Positions 16,900-25,037 of a DNA stretch of 44,699 bases are shown here, in pieces (positions within the stretch are counted from its first letter, which is position 1; the number at the start of each line of letters is the position of its first letter). The stretch is from assembly GCA_002336845.1 (NCBI GenBank), contig DDEX01000021.1, forward strand, positions 1 to 44,699, in the 5' to 3' direction. Made by a program: the position numbers and the translations under genes. The notes under the pieces were generated by a model that saw only the letters and a program-made list of their open reading frames with translations, was not told the DNA's origin and did no database searches. The stretch comes from Rhodobacteraceae bacterium UBA1943 (GTDB taxonomy: Bacteria > Pseudomonadota > Alphaproteobacteria > Rhodobacterales > Rhodobacteraceae).

Positions 16900-16913
16900 T
16901 TGACCTGAATCAA
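16900..16913. promoter_or_regulatory. FnrL/FixK-type box
   Basis: TTGACCTGAATCAA matches the TTGA-N6-TCAA consensus of the anaerobic regulators FnrL/FixK. It lies 49-62 bp before the TTG start of the AhpD-like gene, suitable for activation or repression under low oxygen. Confidence 0.6.
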
Positions 16914-16961
16914 GGCAACCCCTCCTCGCCCCCGCGACAAGGCGGAAAACAGGAGATTGCC

Positions 16962-17309
16962 TTGACCCCCTATCGCCAGAAAACCGCTGATATCCGCACC
17001 GAGCTGCGCGCGCTGCACAAGCTGAACCCCGAAACCGCCAAAGGGTTTGCCGCCCTGTCGTCGGGCGCCATGACCGACGGTGCGCTGGACAAGAAGCAGC
17101 GCGAATTCGTCGCCCTTGCCATCGCTGTCACCCAGCGGTGCGAGCCTTGCGTCAACCTTCACGTCGAGGCGCTGATGAAAACTGGCGCCACCCGCGAAGA
17201 GCTGGCTTCGGTCCTTGCCATGTGCGTGCAAATGGGCGGCGGCCCGGCGCTGATGTATGCCGCCCATGCGCTGGCCGCCTGGGACGAATTCGCCACGCCC
17301 GCAGGCTGA
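16962..17309 (+). CDS. Carboxymuconolactone decarboxylase/AhpD-like protein
   Basis: 115 residues starting at TTG 16962, chosen because AGGAG is 7 bases upstream; a GTG at 16896 would run through the FnrL box and is rejected. The fold has KKQREFVALAIAVTQRCEPC with the redox CxxC (CEPC) followed by VNLHVEALMKTGATREE and MCVQMGGGPALMYAAHAL, typical of AhpD-like alkylhydroperoxidase proteins that use the Cys pair and a nearby His. A single-domain member is expected to work as a homo-oligomer in peroxide reduction or related redox chemistry. The oxygen-responsive box upstream fits a redox role. Substrate unknown. Confidence 0.88.
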   Translation: MTPYRQKTADIRTELRALHKLNPETAKGFAALSSGAMTDGALDKKQREFVALAIAVTQRCEPCVNLHVEALMKTGATREELASVLAMCVQMGGGPALMYAAHALAAWDEFATPAG

Positions 17310-17387
17310 CCGGATCGGCGGATTGCCGCGAGGCTGCCAAAAACCGGGCTTCGGTGTCTGATGACATCCGCCGCCGGATTTGCGACG

Positions 17388-18185
17388 ATGCGCCCCATGT
17401 CGCGCCTCGCCCTTTCCGCCCTTCTCCTCGCCCTCGCCGCCTGCGGCGCCCGCCCGTCCGATGACCGGACGGCCGATGCGCCAAGGGTCTCGATCACCTC
17501 CGCCAATTTCACTGACGCCCACCCCGTTGAGTGGAGCGGGACCGCCCCGCTGGACCATCCGGTCCATGGCGTTGACATGTCGGTCTGGAACGGGGCGGTC
17601 GATTGGCCGCAGGCGCGCGCTAACGGCGTGAACTTCGCCTTCCTCAAGGCAACCGAGGGCGGCGACCGGGTGGATGGCGCGTTTGACACCAACCGCCGCG
17701 CCGCCGCCGCCGCAGGCGTGCCGGTCGGCGCCTATCATTTCTTCTACCACTGCCGCGCCGCGTCAGAGCAGGCGGCCTGGTTCATCCGCCATGTCCCGCG
17801 CAATGCGATCTCCCTGCCCCCGGTGCTGGATATGGAATGGAACCACCAATCCCCCACCTGCCCCGGCAAGCGCCCGAAGGCAGAGGTTCAGGCCGATGCC
17901 CGCACGTTTGTTTCAGCCCTGACACGCCACTATGGCAAGCGCCCGATCCTTTATACGACCGTTGATTTCTATGAGGAAAACCAGCTCTGGGAAATCTCTG
18001 GCGTCGAGTTCTGGCTCCGCTCGGTCAAGGAACACCCGTCCGACCGTTACCCCGGCCAGCACTGGACCTTCTGGCAATATTCCGGCACCGGCCTTGTTCC
18101 CGGAATTGACGGCAAGGTTGATCTGAACACCTTCGCTGGCAGCCGCGCCCAATGGCAAGCCTGGCTGGCCAACGCCACCGGATAG
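17388..18185 (+). CDS. Glycoside hydrolase family 25 lysozyme-like lipoprotein
   Basis: 265 residues from the chosen ATG at 17388 (ATGs at 17361 and 17397 are also possible; none has a strong Shine-Dalgarno). The N-terminus MSRLALSALLLALAACG is a lipoprotein signal with lipobox LAAC. The GH25 barrel follows: HGVDMSVWNGAVDWPQAR with the conserved Asp, FAFLKATEGGD, GAYHFFYHC, VLDMEWN with the catalytic acid pair Asp/Glu, and FWQYSGTG. It should cleave the muramidase bond of peptidoglycan. Lipid-anchored GH25 enzymes in Gram-negative bacteria probably act on their own wall in growth or turnover. No phage genes adjoin it. Confidence 0.9.
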   Translation: MRPMSRLALSALLLALAACGARPSDDRTADAPRVSITSANFTDAHPVEWSGTAPLDHPVHGVDMSVWNGAVDWPQARANGVNFAFLKATEGGDRVDGAFDTNRRAAAAAGVPVGAYHFFYHCRAASEQAAWFIRHVPRNAISLPPVLDMEWNHQSPTCPGKRPKAEVQADARTFVSALTRHYGKRPILYTTVDFYEENQLWEISGVEFWLRSVKEHPSDRYPGQHWTFWQYSGTGLVPGIDGKVDLNTFAGSRAQWQAWLANATG

Positions 18186-18211
18186 CAAAAGGGCAGACCC
18201 AACGGCCCGCC

Positions 18212-18240
18212 CTTCATCTTGGCATAAATATCCTGGGGGG
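18212..18240 (-). repeat. Dispersed intergenic repeat, copy A
   Basis: Read on the minus strand: CCCCCCAGGATATTTATG followed by CCAAGATGAAG. It shares the CCCC(C)GAGGATATTT core with copies at 29365, 32281 and 39544 but lacks a clear leading hairpin. It sits between convergent genes. Confidence 0.7.
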
Positions 18241-18402
18241 TGATGAGCGATCAGAAATCGTCCAGTGGACGATTTCCGCGAAGAACGCCCGGCCCGTGGC
18301 CGGGCCGGGACTGGGGGGCTAGCCCCCGTTTACCGGCCCTTCGCTTGCGCTACGGGCGTTCGACGCTGACGGCGCTCCACTGGAGCGCCGTCCGGGCGCG
18401 TC
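18241..18402. repeat. Hairpin-rich spacer downstream of the flavoprotein gene
   Basis: Two near-identical designs: GAAATCGTCC-AGT-GGACGATTTC (18254-18276) and GGCGCTCC-ACT-GGAGCGCC (18371-18389), plus the GGGGGCTAGCCCCC palindrome (about 18313-18326) and a GGCC-rich inverted repeat near 18290. No coding frame is credible. It may provide bidirectional termination between converging genes, but there are no T-runs. Confidence 0.65.
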
Positions 18403-20901
18403 TCACCCATCCACCCGGATCTTCACGTTTTTCGGATCGAACGGGCTGTCTTCAACCACCTCGGCGTCCCATTCTTTCAGCAGCATCTTGACCTTCAGCT
18501 TGGTGCCCACCTCGGCCAGTTCGGGCGAGACGTATCCCATGCCGATCTGCTTGCCGAAGGCCACCGAATAGCCACCCGAGGTCAGGCGCCCGACCTTGAC
18601 GCCATCCTTCAGCAGCGCCTCCTTGCCCCACGGATCGGTGTCCGACGGTCCATCGATCAGCACGGTCACGCATTTCGACCGGATACCCGTGGCCAGCATC
18701 GCCTCTTTGCCCTGGAAATCCTTTGACAGGTCAACGAAACGGTCCAGCGCAGCCTCCAGCGGGGTCGCATCGCGGCCCAACTCATTGCCGAAGGCGCGGT
18801 AGGATTTCTCCTGACGCAGCCAGTTCTGCGCGCGGGCACCGACCAGCTTCATCCCGTGCTTTTCGCCCGCTTTCAGCAGTTGTTCCCATAGGTTCCGCTG
18901 CATTTCGATCGGGTGGTGCAATTCCCAGCCCAATTCGCCGGTATAGGCCACGCGGATCGCGTTGACCGGCACCATGCCCAACTCGATCCGACGTGCCGAC
19001 AGCCACGGGAACCGCTTGTTCGACAGCGCGGTTTCCGGCTCGGCATCACGGATCAGTTCGGCCAGGATCTTGCGACTGTTCGGACCGGCGATGGCGAACA
19101 CACCCCATTGCGTGGTGACATCGTGGATCTCGATATGGCCGAACTTCGGCGCCATATCCTCGGCGCATTTGCGCAGGTAATCGGCGTCATAATCGGTCCA
19201 GGCCCCGGCGCTGACGAGGTAATAGTCATTCTCGCCGTTGCGGACGATGGTGTATTCGGTCCGCGTCGTGCCTTGCGGGGTCAGCGCATAGGTCAGGTTG
19301 ATGCGGCCGACCTTGGGCAGCGCGTTGCAGGTGAACCAGTCGAGGAACGCCGTCGCCCCCGGCCCGCGCACGGTGTGCTTGGTGAATGCGGTTGCGTCGA
19401 TCAGACCAGCGGTTTCGCGGATCGCCTTGGCCTCGTCCACCGCATATTGCCACCAGGCCCCCCGGCGGAAGCTGCGGGCGTTGTGGTCGAAATCTGCCGG
19501 AGCGTTCTTCGGCCCGTAATAAATCGGGCGTTCCCAGCCGTTCACCTGACCGAACTGCGCACCCAGCTCTTTTTGCTTGTCGTAAACCGGGGCGGTGCGC
19601 AGCGGTCGGGCCGCCTCACGCTCTTCATCCGGGTGGTGCAGGATGAAGACATGCTCATAGCATTCCTCGTTCTTCTTCACCGCATATTCGGTGGTCATCC
19701 AGTTGCCGTACCGCTTGGGGTCAAGGCTGGCCATGTCGATCTCGGCCTCGCCATGCACCATCATCTGGGCAAGGTAATAGCCTGTGCCGCCCGCCGCCGT
19801 GATGCCAAAGCTGAAGCCTTCGGCCAGCCACATGTTGCGCAGGCCCGGCGCCGGGCCGACCAGCGGGTTACCATCGGGGGTATAGCAGATCGGGCCGTTG
19901 AAATCGTCCTTCAGACCCACGGTTTCCGCGGTCGGGATGCGGTGGATCATGCTCATGTATTCCGCCTCGATCCGCTCCAGATCCAGCGGGAACAGGTCGG
20001 CACGGAAGGATTCCGGCACGCCATAGGCGAAGCGGGCGGGCGCATTGCGCTCATAGGGGCCAAGGATCCAGCCGCCGCGTTCTTCGCGCACATACCATTT
20101 GGCATCGGCATCGCGCAGAACCGGGTGTTCGGGGTTGCCGGCCTTGCGCCAGGCTTGCAGCGCGGGGTCAGGCTCGGTCACGATATACTGGTGTTCGACC
20201 GGAATGGCAGGGGTGCGGATGCCCAAGAGCTTGGCGGTGCGCTGCGCATGGTTGCCGGTGGCGGTCACCACATGCTCGGCATGGATTTCGTATTTCTCAT
20301 CGGTCGGCACCAGGTTGCCGCCGACATCGGCCATGCGAGTGACCGAAACCACCCATTCGCTGCCGGTCCAGCGATAGGCATCGACCTGAATCTTGCGCTC
20401 AATGGTGGCACCCAGTTGGCGCGCACCCTTGGCCATGGCCTGGGTCACATCGGCGGGGTTGATGTAGCCATCCTGCGGGTGGAACAGCGCGCCCTTCAGG
20501 TCTTCGGTCCTGACCAGCGGCCAGCGCTCCTTGATCTGCGCGGGCGTCAGGAATTCGTGATAGACCCCGGCGGTTTCGGCGACCGAGGAATACAGCATGT
20601 ATTCGTCCATCCGCGCATCGGTCTGCGCCATGCGCAGGTTGCCGCAGATCGAAAAGCCCGCGTTCAGGCCGGTTTCGGCCTCAAGGCTTTTGTAGAAATC
20701 CACCGAGTATTTGTGGATATGGGTGGTCGCATAGCTCATGTTGAACAGGGGCAGCAGACCGGCAGCGTGCCAGGTGGAACCTGCTGTCAGCTCGTCCCGT
20801 TCGACTTGCAGAACATCCCAGCCCGCCTTGGCCAGGTGATAGGTGATGCCGGTGCCGACGGCACCGCCGCCGACGACCAGGGCTTTGACATGGGTTTTCA
20901 T
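18403..20901 (-). CDS. FAD-dependent dimethylglycine/sarcosine dehydrogenase-like enzyme with GcvT domain
   Basis: 832 residues. The N-terminal FAD domain begins KALVVGGGAVGTGITYHLAKAGW; ERDELTAGSTWHAAGLLP contains the His expected to hold FAD covalently in this family. FSFGITAAGGTGYYLA ends the oxidase half (near residue 400). The C-terminal half is a GcvT-like aminomethyltransferase with SAGAWTDYDADY, QWGVFAIAGPNSRKIL and RVAYTGELGWELHHP, which binds tetrahydrofolate. It demethylates an N-methyl amine and passes formaldehyde to folate. The ATG at 20901 with GGAG upstream starts the conserved domain. Substrate among dimethylglycine, sarcosine and related betaine products is not settled. Confidence 0.93.
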   Translation of the reverse strand: MKTHVKALVVGGGAVGTGITYHLAKAGWDVLQVERDELTAGSTWHAAGLLPLFNMSYATTHIHKYSVDFYKSLEAETGLNAGFSICGNLRMAQTDARMDEYMLYSSVAETAGVYHEFLTPAQIKERWPLVRTEDLKGALFHPQDGYINPADVTQAMAKGARQLGATIERKIQVDAYRWTGSEWVVSVTRMADVGGNLVPTDEKYEIHAEHVVTATGNHAQRTAKLLGIRTPAIPVEHQYIVTEPDPALQAWRKAGNPEHPVLRDADAKWYVREERGGWILGPYERNAPARFAYGVPESFRADLFPLDLERIEAEYMSMIHRIPTAETVGLKDDFNGPICYTPDGNPLVGPAPGLRNMWLAEGFSFGITAAGGTGYYLAQMMVHGEAEIDMASLDPKRYGNWMTTEYAVKKNEECYEHVFILHHPDEEREAARPLRTAPVYDKQKELGAQFGQVNGWERPIYYGPKNAPADFDHNARSFRRGAWWQYAVDEAKAIRETAGLIDATAFTKHTVRGPGATAFLDWFTCNALPKVGRINLTYALTPQGTTRTEYTIVRNGENDYYLVSAGAWTDYDADYLRKCAEDMAPKFGHIEIHDVTTQWGVFAIAGPNSRKILAELIRDAEPETALSNKRFPWLSARRIELGMVPVNAIRVAYTGELGWELHHPIEMQRNLWEQLLKAGEKHGMKLVGARAQNWLRQEKSYRAFGNELGRDATPLEAALDRFVDLSKDFQGKEAMLATGIRSKCVTVLIDGPSDTDPWGKEALLKDGVKVGRLTSGGYSVAFGKQIGMGYVSPELAEVGTKLKVKMLLKEWDAEVVEDSPFDPKNVKIRVDG

Positions 20902-21060
20902 GAACGGCGACTCCGCGAGATGGGGTTTTGCCCATAGATGCCCCATACCCCCGTTTTTGGCGACGGAGCGCCGACATGAAACGGCGAAAAACGACATGGC
21001 GGCCAGAATGCGGCATCACGGAAGGTTGACCGGCCTGTCCCTGCCTGCCACAGATCGCGC

Positions 21061-21456
21061 ATGAACGATGCAGGCCCATACAACGCCATCCAGCGGGTGA
21101 TGCTGCGGCTTCCGGTGCTGCTGGCACTGGTGGCCCTGTTTGCCGTTCCGCCGGGGGTGATGCCAAGCATCGCGCCGGATGGCCAGCTTCAGATGGTCAT
21201 CTGTTCCGGCGCGGGCCCGGTCGCCATGGTGTTTGATCCGGTGACAGGTGAGATGAAGCCTGCCGACCCCGGCCCCGGAAGGACCGGCTGCGACTGGGGC
21301 ATGGCACTGGCGGTGACCGACCTGCCCGCACCAATCGCCCTGCCCCAACCCGCCTTTGCCAGCCGCCGCGCCACGCCGCAGCACGCCGCGGCCCTCTGGC
21401 GTCCGGCCCATGACCCGCGCGGCATCTGGGCACGCGGTCCCCCGCTCTACGGTTGA
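21061..21456 (+). CDS. DUF2946-like small secreted/membrane protein
   Basis: 131 residues. A hydrophobic segment (about residues 13-35, RVMLRLPVLLALVALFAVPPG) is followed by a region with CSGAGPVAMVFDPVTGEMKPAD and TGCDWGMAL, with two cysteines, then a proline-rich tail. The M-x-x-x-D-P and C-x-W arrangement recalls DUF2946 proteins, which commonly sit beside TonB receptors or PepSY-TM proteins in metal uptake loci. It is 41 bp upstream of a PepSY-TM gene, supporting that link. Assignment rests on layout as much as on motif. Confidence 0.7.
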   Translation: MNDAGPYNAIQRVMLRLPVLLALVALFAVPPGVMPSIAPDGQLQMVICSGAGPVAMVFDPVTGEMKPADPGPGRTGCDWGMALAVTDLPAPIALPQPAFASRRATPQHAAALWRPAHDPRGIWARGPPLYG

Positions 21457-21497
21457 TTTCCGATCCTATTTTCGAAATCCAACCAAGGAGTTCTTCG

Positions 21498-22898
21498 ATG
21501 GCCAACATCGAAACCAATGGGCCGTCTGGCGCCCAGAAACTGTATTTTGCCGTCTGGCGCTGGCACTTTTATGCCGGGCTTTACGTCATCCCCTTCCTTC
21601 TCATGTTGTCGGTCACGGGCGCGCTGATCGTCTGGTTCACTGCCATATCGCCCGAATATGGCGACCGCCTGCCGGTGACGCCCGATGGTGCGCCCCTGAC
21701 GGTGACGCAACAGATCGACGCGGCGCTGACCAACCACCCCGATGCGGCGGCCACCACCTACATCACCCCGCTTGATGCAGAAAAGCCGGCTCTTGTGCAG
21801 ATCGCCACGGCAGAGGGCACGCGAATGTTGGCGGTCGATCCCTATTCCGGCACCGTCCTGTCCGACCGGCCCAAGGCGGGCACCTGGAACGAATGGCTGA
21901 CCGACCTGCATGGTACGCTGTTTCTGGGCCCCGATGGCGGCCTTGGTGACTTTCTGATCGAGGCGGCGGCCAGCCTTGGTCTTTTGCTGGTCGTCACCGG
22001 CGTCTATCTGGTCTGGCCGCGTAAAGGTGGCAAACTGTCTGCCGTCTTCATCCCCAATCTTGCCGCCAAGGGTCGCGCCTTCTGGAAATCGCTGCATCAG
22101 TCGGTTGGGGCGTGGATTGCGATTGTTCTGGTGTTCTTCCTGATCTCGGGCCTGTCGTGGGCCGGAATCTGGGGCGGTAAATATGTGCAGGCCTGGAGCA
22201 CCTTTCCCGCCGAAAAATGGGGCGCTCCGCTGTCGGACAAGACCCATGCCAGCCTGAACGACACCGCCCTGAAAGAGGTGCCCTGGACACTGGAACTGGC
22301 CCCTTTGCCCGAAAGCGGCAGTCAGGCAGGGGTTCAACTGTTGCCGCCAGGCACGCCTGTGACCTTTGAGACCGTAGTTGCAGGCGCGCGTGCCCTTGGG
22401 TTCAACGCGCGGGTGCAGGTGGCCGCGCCAGCCGATGACACCGGGGTCTGGACGCTTTCCCGCGATTCGATGAGCTATGACAGCCCGAACCCCACCGCCG
22501 ACCGCACCGTTCACATTGACCGTTACACTGGCAAGATCCTGGCCGATGTGCGCTATGCCGAATACCCTCTGGGTGGCAAGGCCATGGCTGTGGGGATCGC
22601 GTTGCACGAAGGGCAGATGGGCTGGTGGAACGTGGCGCTGAACTGGGCGTTCTGCGCGTCGATCTGGGTCATCAGCCTGACGGGCCTTGTGATGTGGTGG
22701 AAGCGCCGCCCCTCGGGCGCGCTGCGGCTGGCGGCCCCACCCGCCCCGGCAGAGGTGCCGTTGGCCCGGGGTGTGGCGCTGATCACTCTGGCAATGTCGC
22801 TGGCCTTCCCGGTGCTGGGGTTCACGCTGCTGGCAATCCTCGCGCTGGATCTGTTGATCCTGTCGCCCCTGCCCGCGCTGAAACGCGCCCTGTCGTGA
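21498..22898 (+). CDS. PepSY-associated TM (PiuB-like) membrane protein
   Basis: 466 residues. Four transmembrane helices with periplasmic PepSY-type domains between: the first helix starts YFAVWRWHFYAGLYVIPFLLM, with the conserved RWHF..GL motif, and later LHGTLFLG, FWKSLHQSVGAWIAIVLVFFLISG and WWNVALNWAFCASIWVISLTGLVMWW. Intramembrane histidines suggest haem or metal handling. Related proteins (PiuB, FoxB-like) act in siderophore iron reduction or uptake. The ATG at 21498 follows AAGGAG. With the preceding small protein it forms a two-gene metal/redox unit. A second PepSY protein gene lies at 8060. Confidence 0.9.
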   Translation: MANIETNGPSGAQKLYFAVWRWHFYAGLYVIPFLLMLSVTGALIVWFTAISPEYGDRLPVTPDGAPLTVTQQIDAALTNHPDAAATTYITPLDAEKPALVQIATAEGTRMLAVDPYSGTVLSDRPKAGTWNEWLTDLHGTLFLGPDGGLGDFLIEAAASLGLLLVVTGVYLVWPRKGGKLSAVFIPNLAAKGRAFWKSLHQSVGAWIAIVLVFFLISGLSWAGIWGGKYVQAWSTFPAEKWGAPLSDKTHASLNDTALKEVPWTLELAPLPESGSQAGVQLLPPGTPVTFETVVAGARALGFNARVQVAAPADDTGVWTLSRDSMSYDSPNPTADRTVHIDRYTGKILADVRYAEYPLGGKAMAVGIALHEGQMGWWNVALNWAFCASIWVISLTGLVMWWKRRPSGALRLAAPPAPAEVPLARGVALITLAMSLAFPVLGFTLLAILALDLLILSPLPALKRALS

Positions 22899-22905
22899 CG
22901 GTGCA

Positions 22906-22935
22906 GATCAGAGCCGACAGCCGTCGGCTCTGATC
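22906..22935. terminator. Long hairpin between convergent genes
   Basis: GATCAGAGCCGAC (22906-22918) pairs perfectly with GTCGGCTCTGATC (22923-22935) around AGCC. A 13-bp stem located 8 bp after the PepSY-TM stop and 15 bp before the opposing gene's stop. No T-run, so termination would be atypical, but position suits a bidirectional stop. Confidence 0.6.
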
Positions 22936-22949
22936 GCGACCCAAGAGGA

Positions 22950-24119
22950 TCACCCCCCAGAGGAACAGAACTTGGTTCCCGCCTTGATCTGACAGCCCGT
23001 GCCAAGATCACGGATGCTCGGCTTGTTGTCCTTGGCGGGCTTTGCTGCATCCTCCGATGGCAGGACTTCGGCGGCCTCCTCCTTGACCGGTTCTGGCTTG
23101 GGCGGCTCGGCCTTGGCCATCATCGCGTCATAGCGTTTGTTGATCTCGGCCTCGCGCGTGTCCAGTTCGGCCTGTTTGGCCTTGGCTTCTTCGGCGGGCA
23201 CCTTGCCGCCTGCCAGCAGAATCTCCAGCCCGGCGCGCTGCAACTGCAACTCGGCCATGGCGCCCTCACGGAACAGCGCGGCCCGGTTGGAAATCTCGGC
23301 CCGCTCGGCCAGCACCCGTTGCTCTTCAAGCGGCAAATCCTTTGCCGCGCTGCCGATATCGGCCAGCGGCGCCTCAAGTATCCGGTTCAGCCGATCATAG
23401 TCGATGCTAAGCAAGAGTTCGTGAAAATCCTCGTCCGTGGCAATGCCTTCGGCCGAGATATTGACCTCTTTACCCATTCTGGCCGTCAGCAACCGGATCG
23501 GAGCAACATTCTCCTCGCCCGCCCCACCCAGGAACGAGCCAACCTCGATGTAGGGGATGCCCTTGACCAGGCCAAAGCCGGATTTTTCTGTCATCATGCC
23601 GATATTGGCATTGACCATCTTCATCGCCGCCGCCTGAATTCCAAAGCCGCCCGGTTCGGCCCCGTTCGACGTGGCCAGCCGCAGCAAAACCATTGCACCG
23701 GGCTTTTCATAAACCCAGACCTGACGGTTGTTGCGACGCTCCATCGCGGCCGGGTCCAGTGCCAGCATGGTCATCATGTTCGCATCGCCGCGCACGTCTT
23801 GGGGCATTCCGCCCAAAGGATCGTCGCGGTCCCTCTGGCCCAGCAACTTGCGATCCTCTTTGGTCAGGTCGCGCCGCGTCCAGCCCGCCGGCGGGGCGGG
23901 CAGCAGATCGCGGGGGGCCATTTCCAGCAGCGCGGTCCGTTCCGCCGCCATGGCGCGGGCCTGCCGCACGGCATCAATCCGCCCGGTGATGGTGGAGAAA
24001 TAGGTGCCCGCCGACATTTCGCCCAGGCCCAGTTTGGCCTGGCGGGTCTGGTTGGCGTAATCGACACCGGCAACCGCGATCAGGCAGATCACAAGAAAAG
24101 CAAAGAACAGCTTGGTCAT
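22950..24119 (-). CDS. Unrecognised envelope protein with N-terminal anchor and coiled coil
   Basis: 389 residues; ATG at 24119 begins MTKLFFAFLVICLIAVAGVDYANQ, one hydrophobic segment acting as a signal anchor or uncleaved signal. A globular part follows (about 60-245, with PEGWTRRDL-like PAGWTRRDLTKEDRKLLG, IPYIEVGSF, LLTARMGKEVNISAEG). Residues about 255-345 are rich in Ala, Glu, Lys, Gln and predicted coiled coil. Then a Pro/Lys/Glu stretch and a C-terminal motif CQIKAGTKFCSSGG with two cysteines. No family recognised. It is a single gene between PepSY-TM and the zinc locus, convergent with the former. Periplasmic, inner-membrane-anchored location is inferred. Confidence 0.8.
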   Translation of the reverse strand: MTKLFFAFLVICLIAVAGVDYANQTRQAKLGLGEMSAGTYFSTITGRIDAVRQARAMAAERTALLEMAPRDLLPAPPAGWTRRDLTKEDRKLLGQRDRDDPLGGMPQDVRGDANMMTMLALDPAAMERRNNRQVWVYEKPGAMVLLRLATSNGAEPGGFGIQAAAMKMVNANIGMMTEKSGFGLVKGIPYIEVGSFLGGAGEENVAPIRLLTARMGKEVNISAEGIATDEDFHELLLSIDYDRLNRILEAPLADIGSAAKDLPLEEQRVLAERAEISNRAALFREGAMAELQLQRAGLEILLAGGKVPAEEAKAKQAELDTREAEINKRYDAMMAKAEPPKPEPVKEEAAEVLPSEDAAKPAKDNKPSIRDLGTGCQIKAGTKFCSSGG

Positions 24120-24245
24120 TCTAACCCCGGCCAACGACACGGGGGAGTGTTGCGGATAGAAAATGGCACCTGTTTGACCAAGCCCGATCATCTTCGCGAC
24201 AATCGCAACATCCAGGCCGTGCAATGCCCTGCATTCGGGGGCCAC

Positions 24246-25037
24246 TCACCCCGGTCGCAACCGCCCTGCCCCCACCGCCAGGGCAAAGATCACCGCCGCG
24301 ACCGTCACGATTGATGGCCCGGCGGGCGTATCTTGCGCCATGGCCAGCGCCAGCCCGCCCAGGCTTGAAACGGCCCCCGCCCCCACGGCCAGCCCCGCCA
24401 TCCCTTCGGGGGTGCGGGCCAGGGCGCGGGCGGCGGCGGCGGGAATGATCAGCATCGCCGCGATCAGCAGCGCGCCCACCACCTTCAGCGCCACGGCCAC
24501 CACAACCGCCAGCGCCAAGGTCAGCACCAGTCGCTCTCGATCAGGGTTCAGGCCGCTGGCATAGGCCAGATCTTCGTTCACCGTGGCCGTCAGCAGCGCC
24601 TGCCATCGCCAGACCATCAGCGCCAGAACCAGCGCGGCGCCCCCCCAGATGAACACCAGATCGCCCCTGGTTACCGCCAGAATATCGCCGAACAGCCAGC
24701 TTTGCAGATCGCTGCGCACCCCCGGCACGAAGGAAATTGCCACCAGCCCGAAAGCCAGCGCCGAATGCGCCATCACCCCCAGCGTGGTATCCATCGCCCA
24801 GCCCTTGGCCGCCAGCGTGGACACGACCAGCGCCATGGCCAATGCAACGCCCAAGGTGCCCACCGAAATCGGCAGGTTGAACGCCAAGGCCAGCGCCACA
24901 CCCAAAATGGCCGCATGAGAGGTGGCGTCGCCGAAATAGGCCATCCGCCGCCAGACGACAAAGCTGCCCAAGGGGCCGGTGGCCAGCGACAGGCCGACGC
25001 CGGCAAAGGCGGCACGGACAAGGAAATCGTCAAACAT
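24246..25037 (-). CDS. znuB: Zinc ABC transporter permease ZnuB
   Basis: 263 residues, ABC-3 family permease with about eight or nine helices. MFDDFLVRAAFAGVGLSLATGPLGSFVVWRRMAYFGDATSHAAILGVAL is the family signature start; LLIAAMLIIPAAAARALA and the GLNPDRERLVL loop are also typical. It forms the membrane channel for Zn(II) into the cytoplasm with ZnuC. The ATG at 25037 overlaps the znuC stop by 8 bp. A long upstream frame reading through the His-rich end of znuC in another frame is rejected as the start. Under Zur control with znuC. Confidence 0.95.
   Translation of the reverse strand: MFDDFLVRAAFAGVGLSLATGPLGSFVVWRRMAYFGDATSHAAILGVALALAFNLPISVGTLGVALAMALVVSTLAAKGWAMDTTLGVMAHSALAFGLVAISFVPGVRSDLQSWLFGDILAVTRGDLVFIWGGAALVLALMVWRWQALLTATVNEDLAYASGLNPDRERLVLTLALAVVVAVALKVVGALLIAAMLIIPAAAARALARTPEGMAGLAVGAGAVSSLGGLALAMAQDTPAGPSIVTVAAVIFALAVGAGRLRPG

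Noticed and set aside
17361..18185. GH25 lysozyme as a sign of a prophage
   Set aside because: It has a lipoprotein signal and no phage structural, holin or integrase genes nearby.
18913..20937. A 674-codon plus-strand frame opposite the dimethylglycine dehydrogenase-like gene
   Set aside because: Exact antisense of a well-conserved enzyme; rich in Gly, Arg, His and lacks any domain. Typical GC-rich shadow frame.
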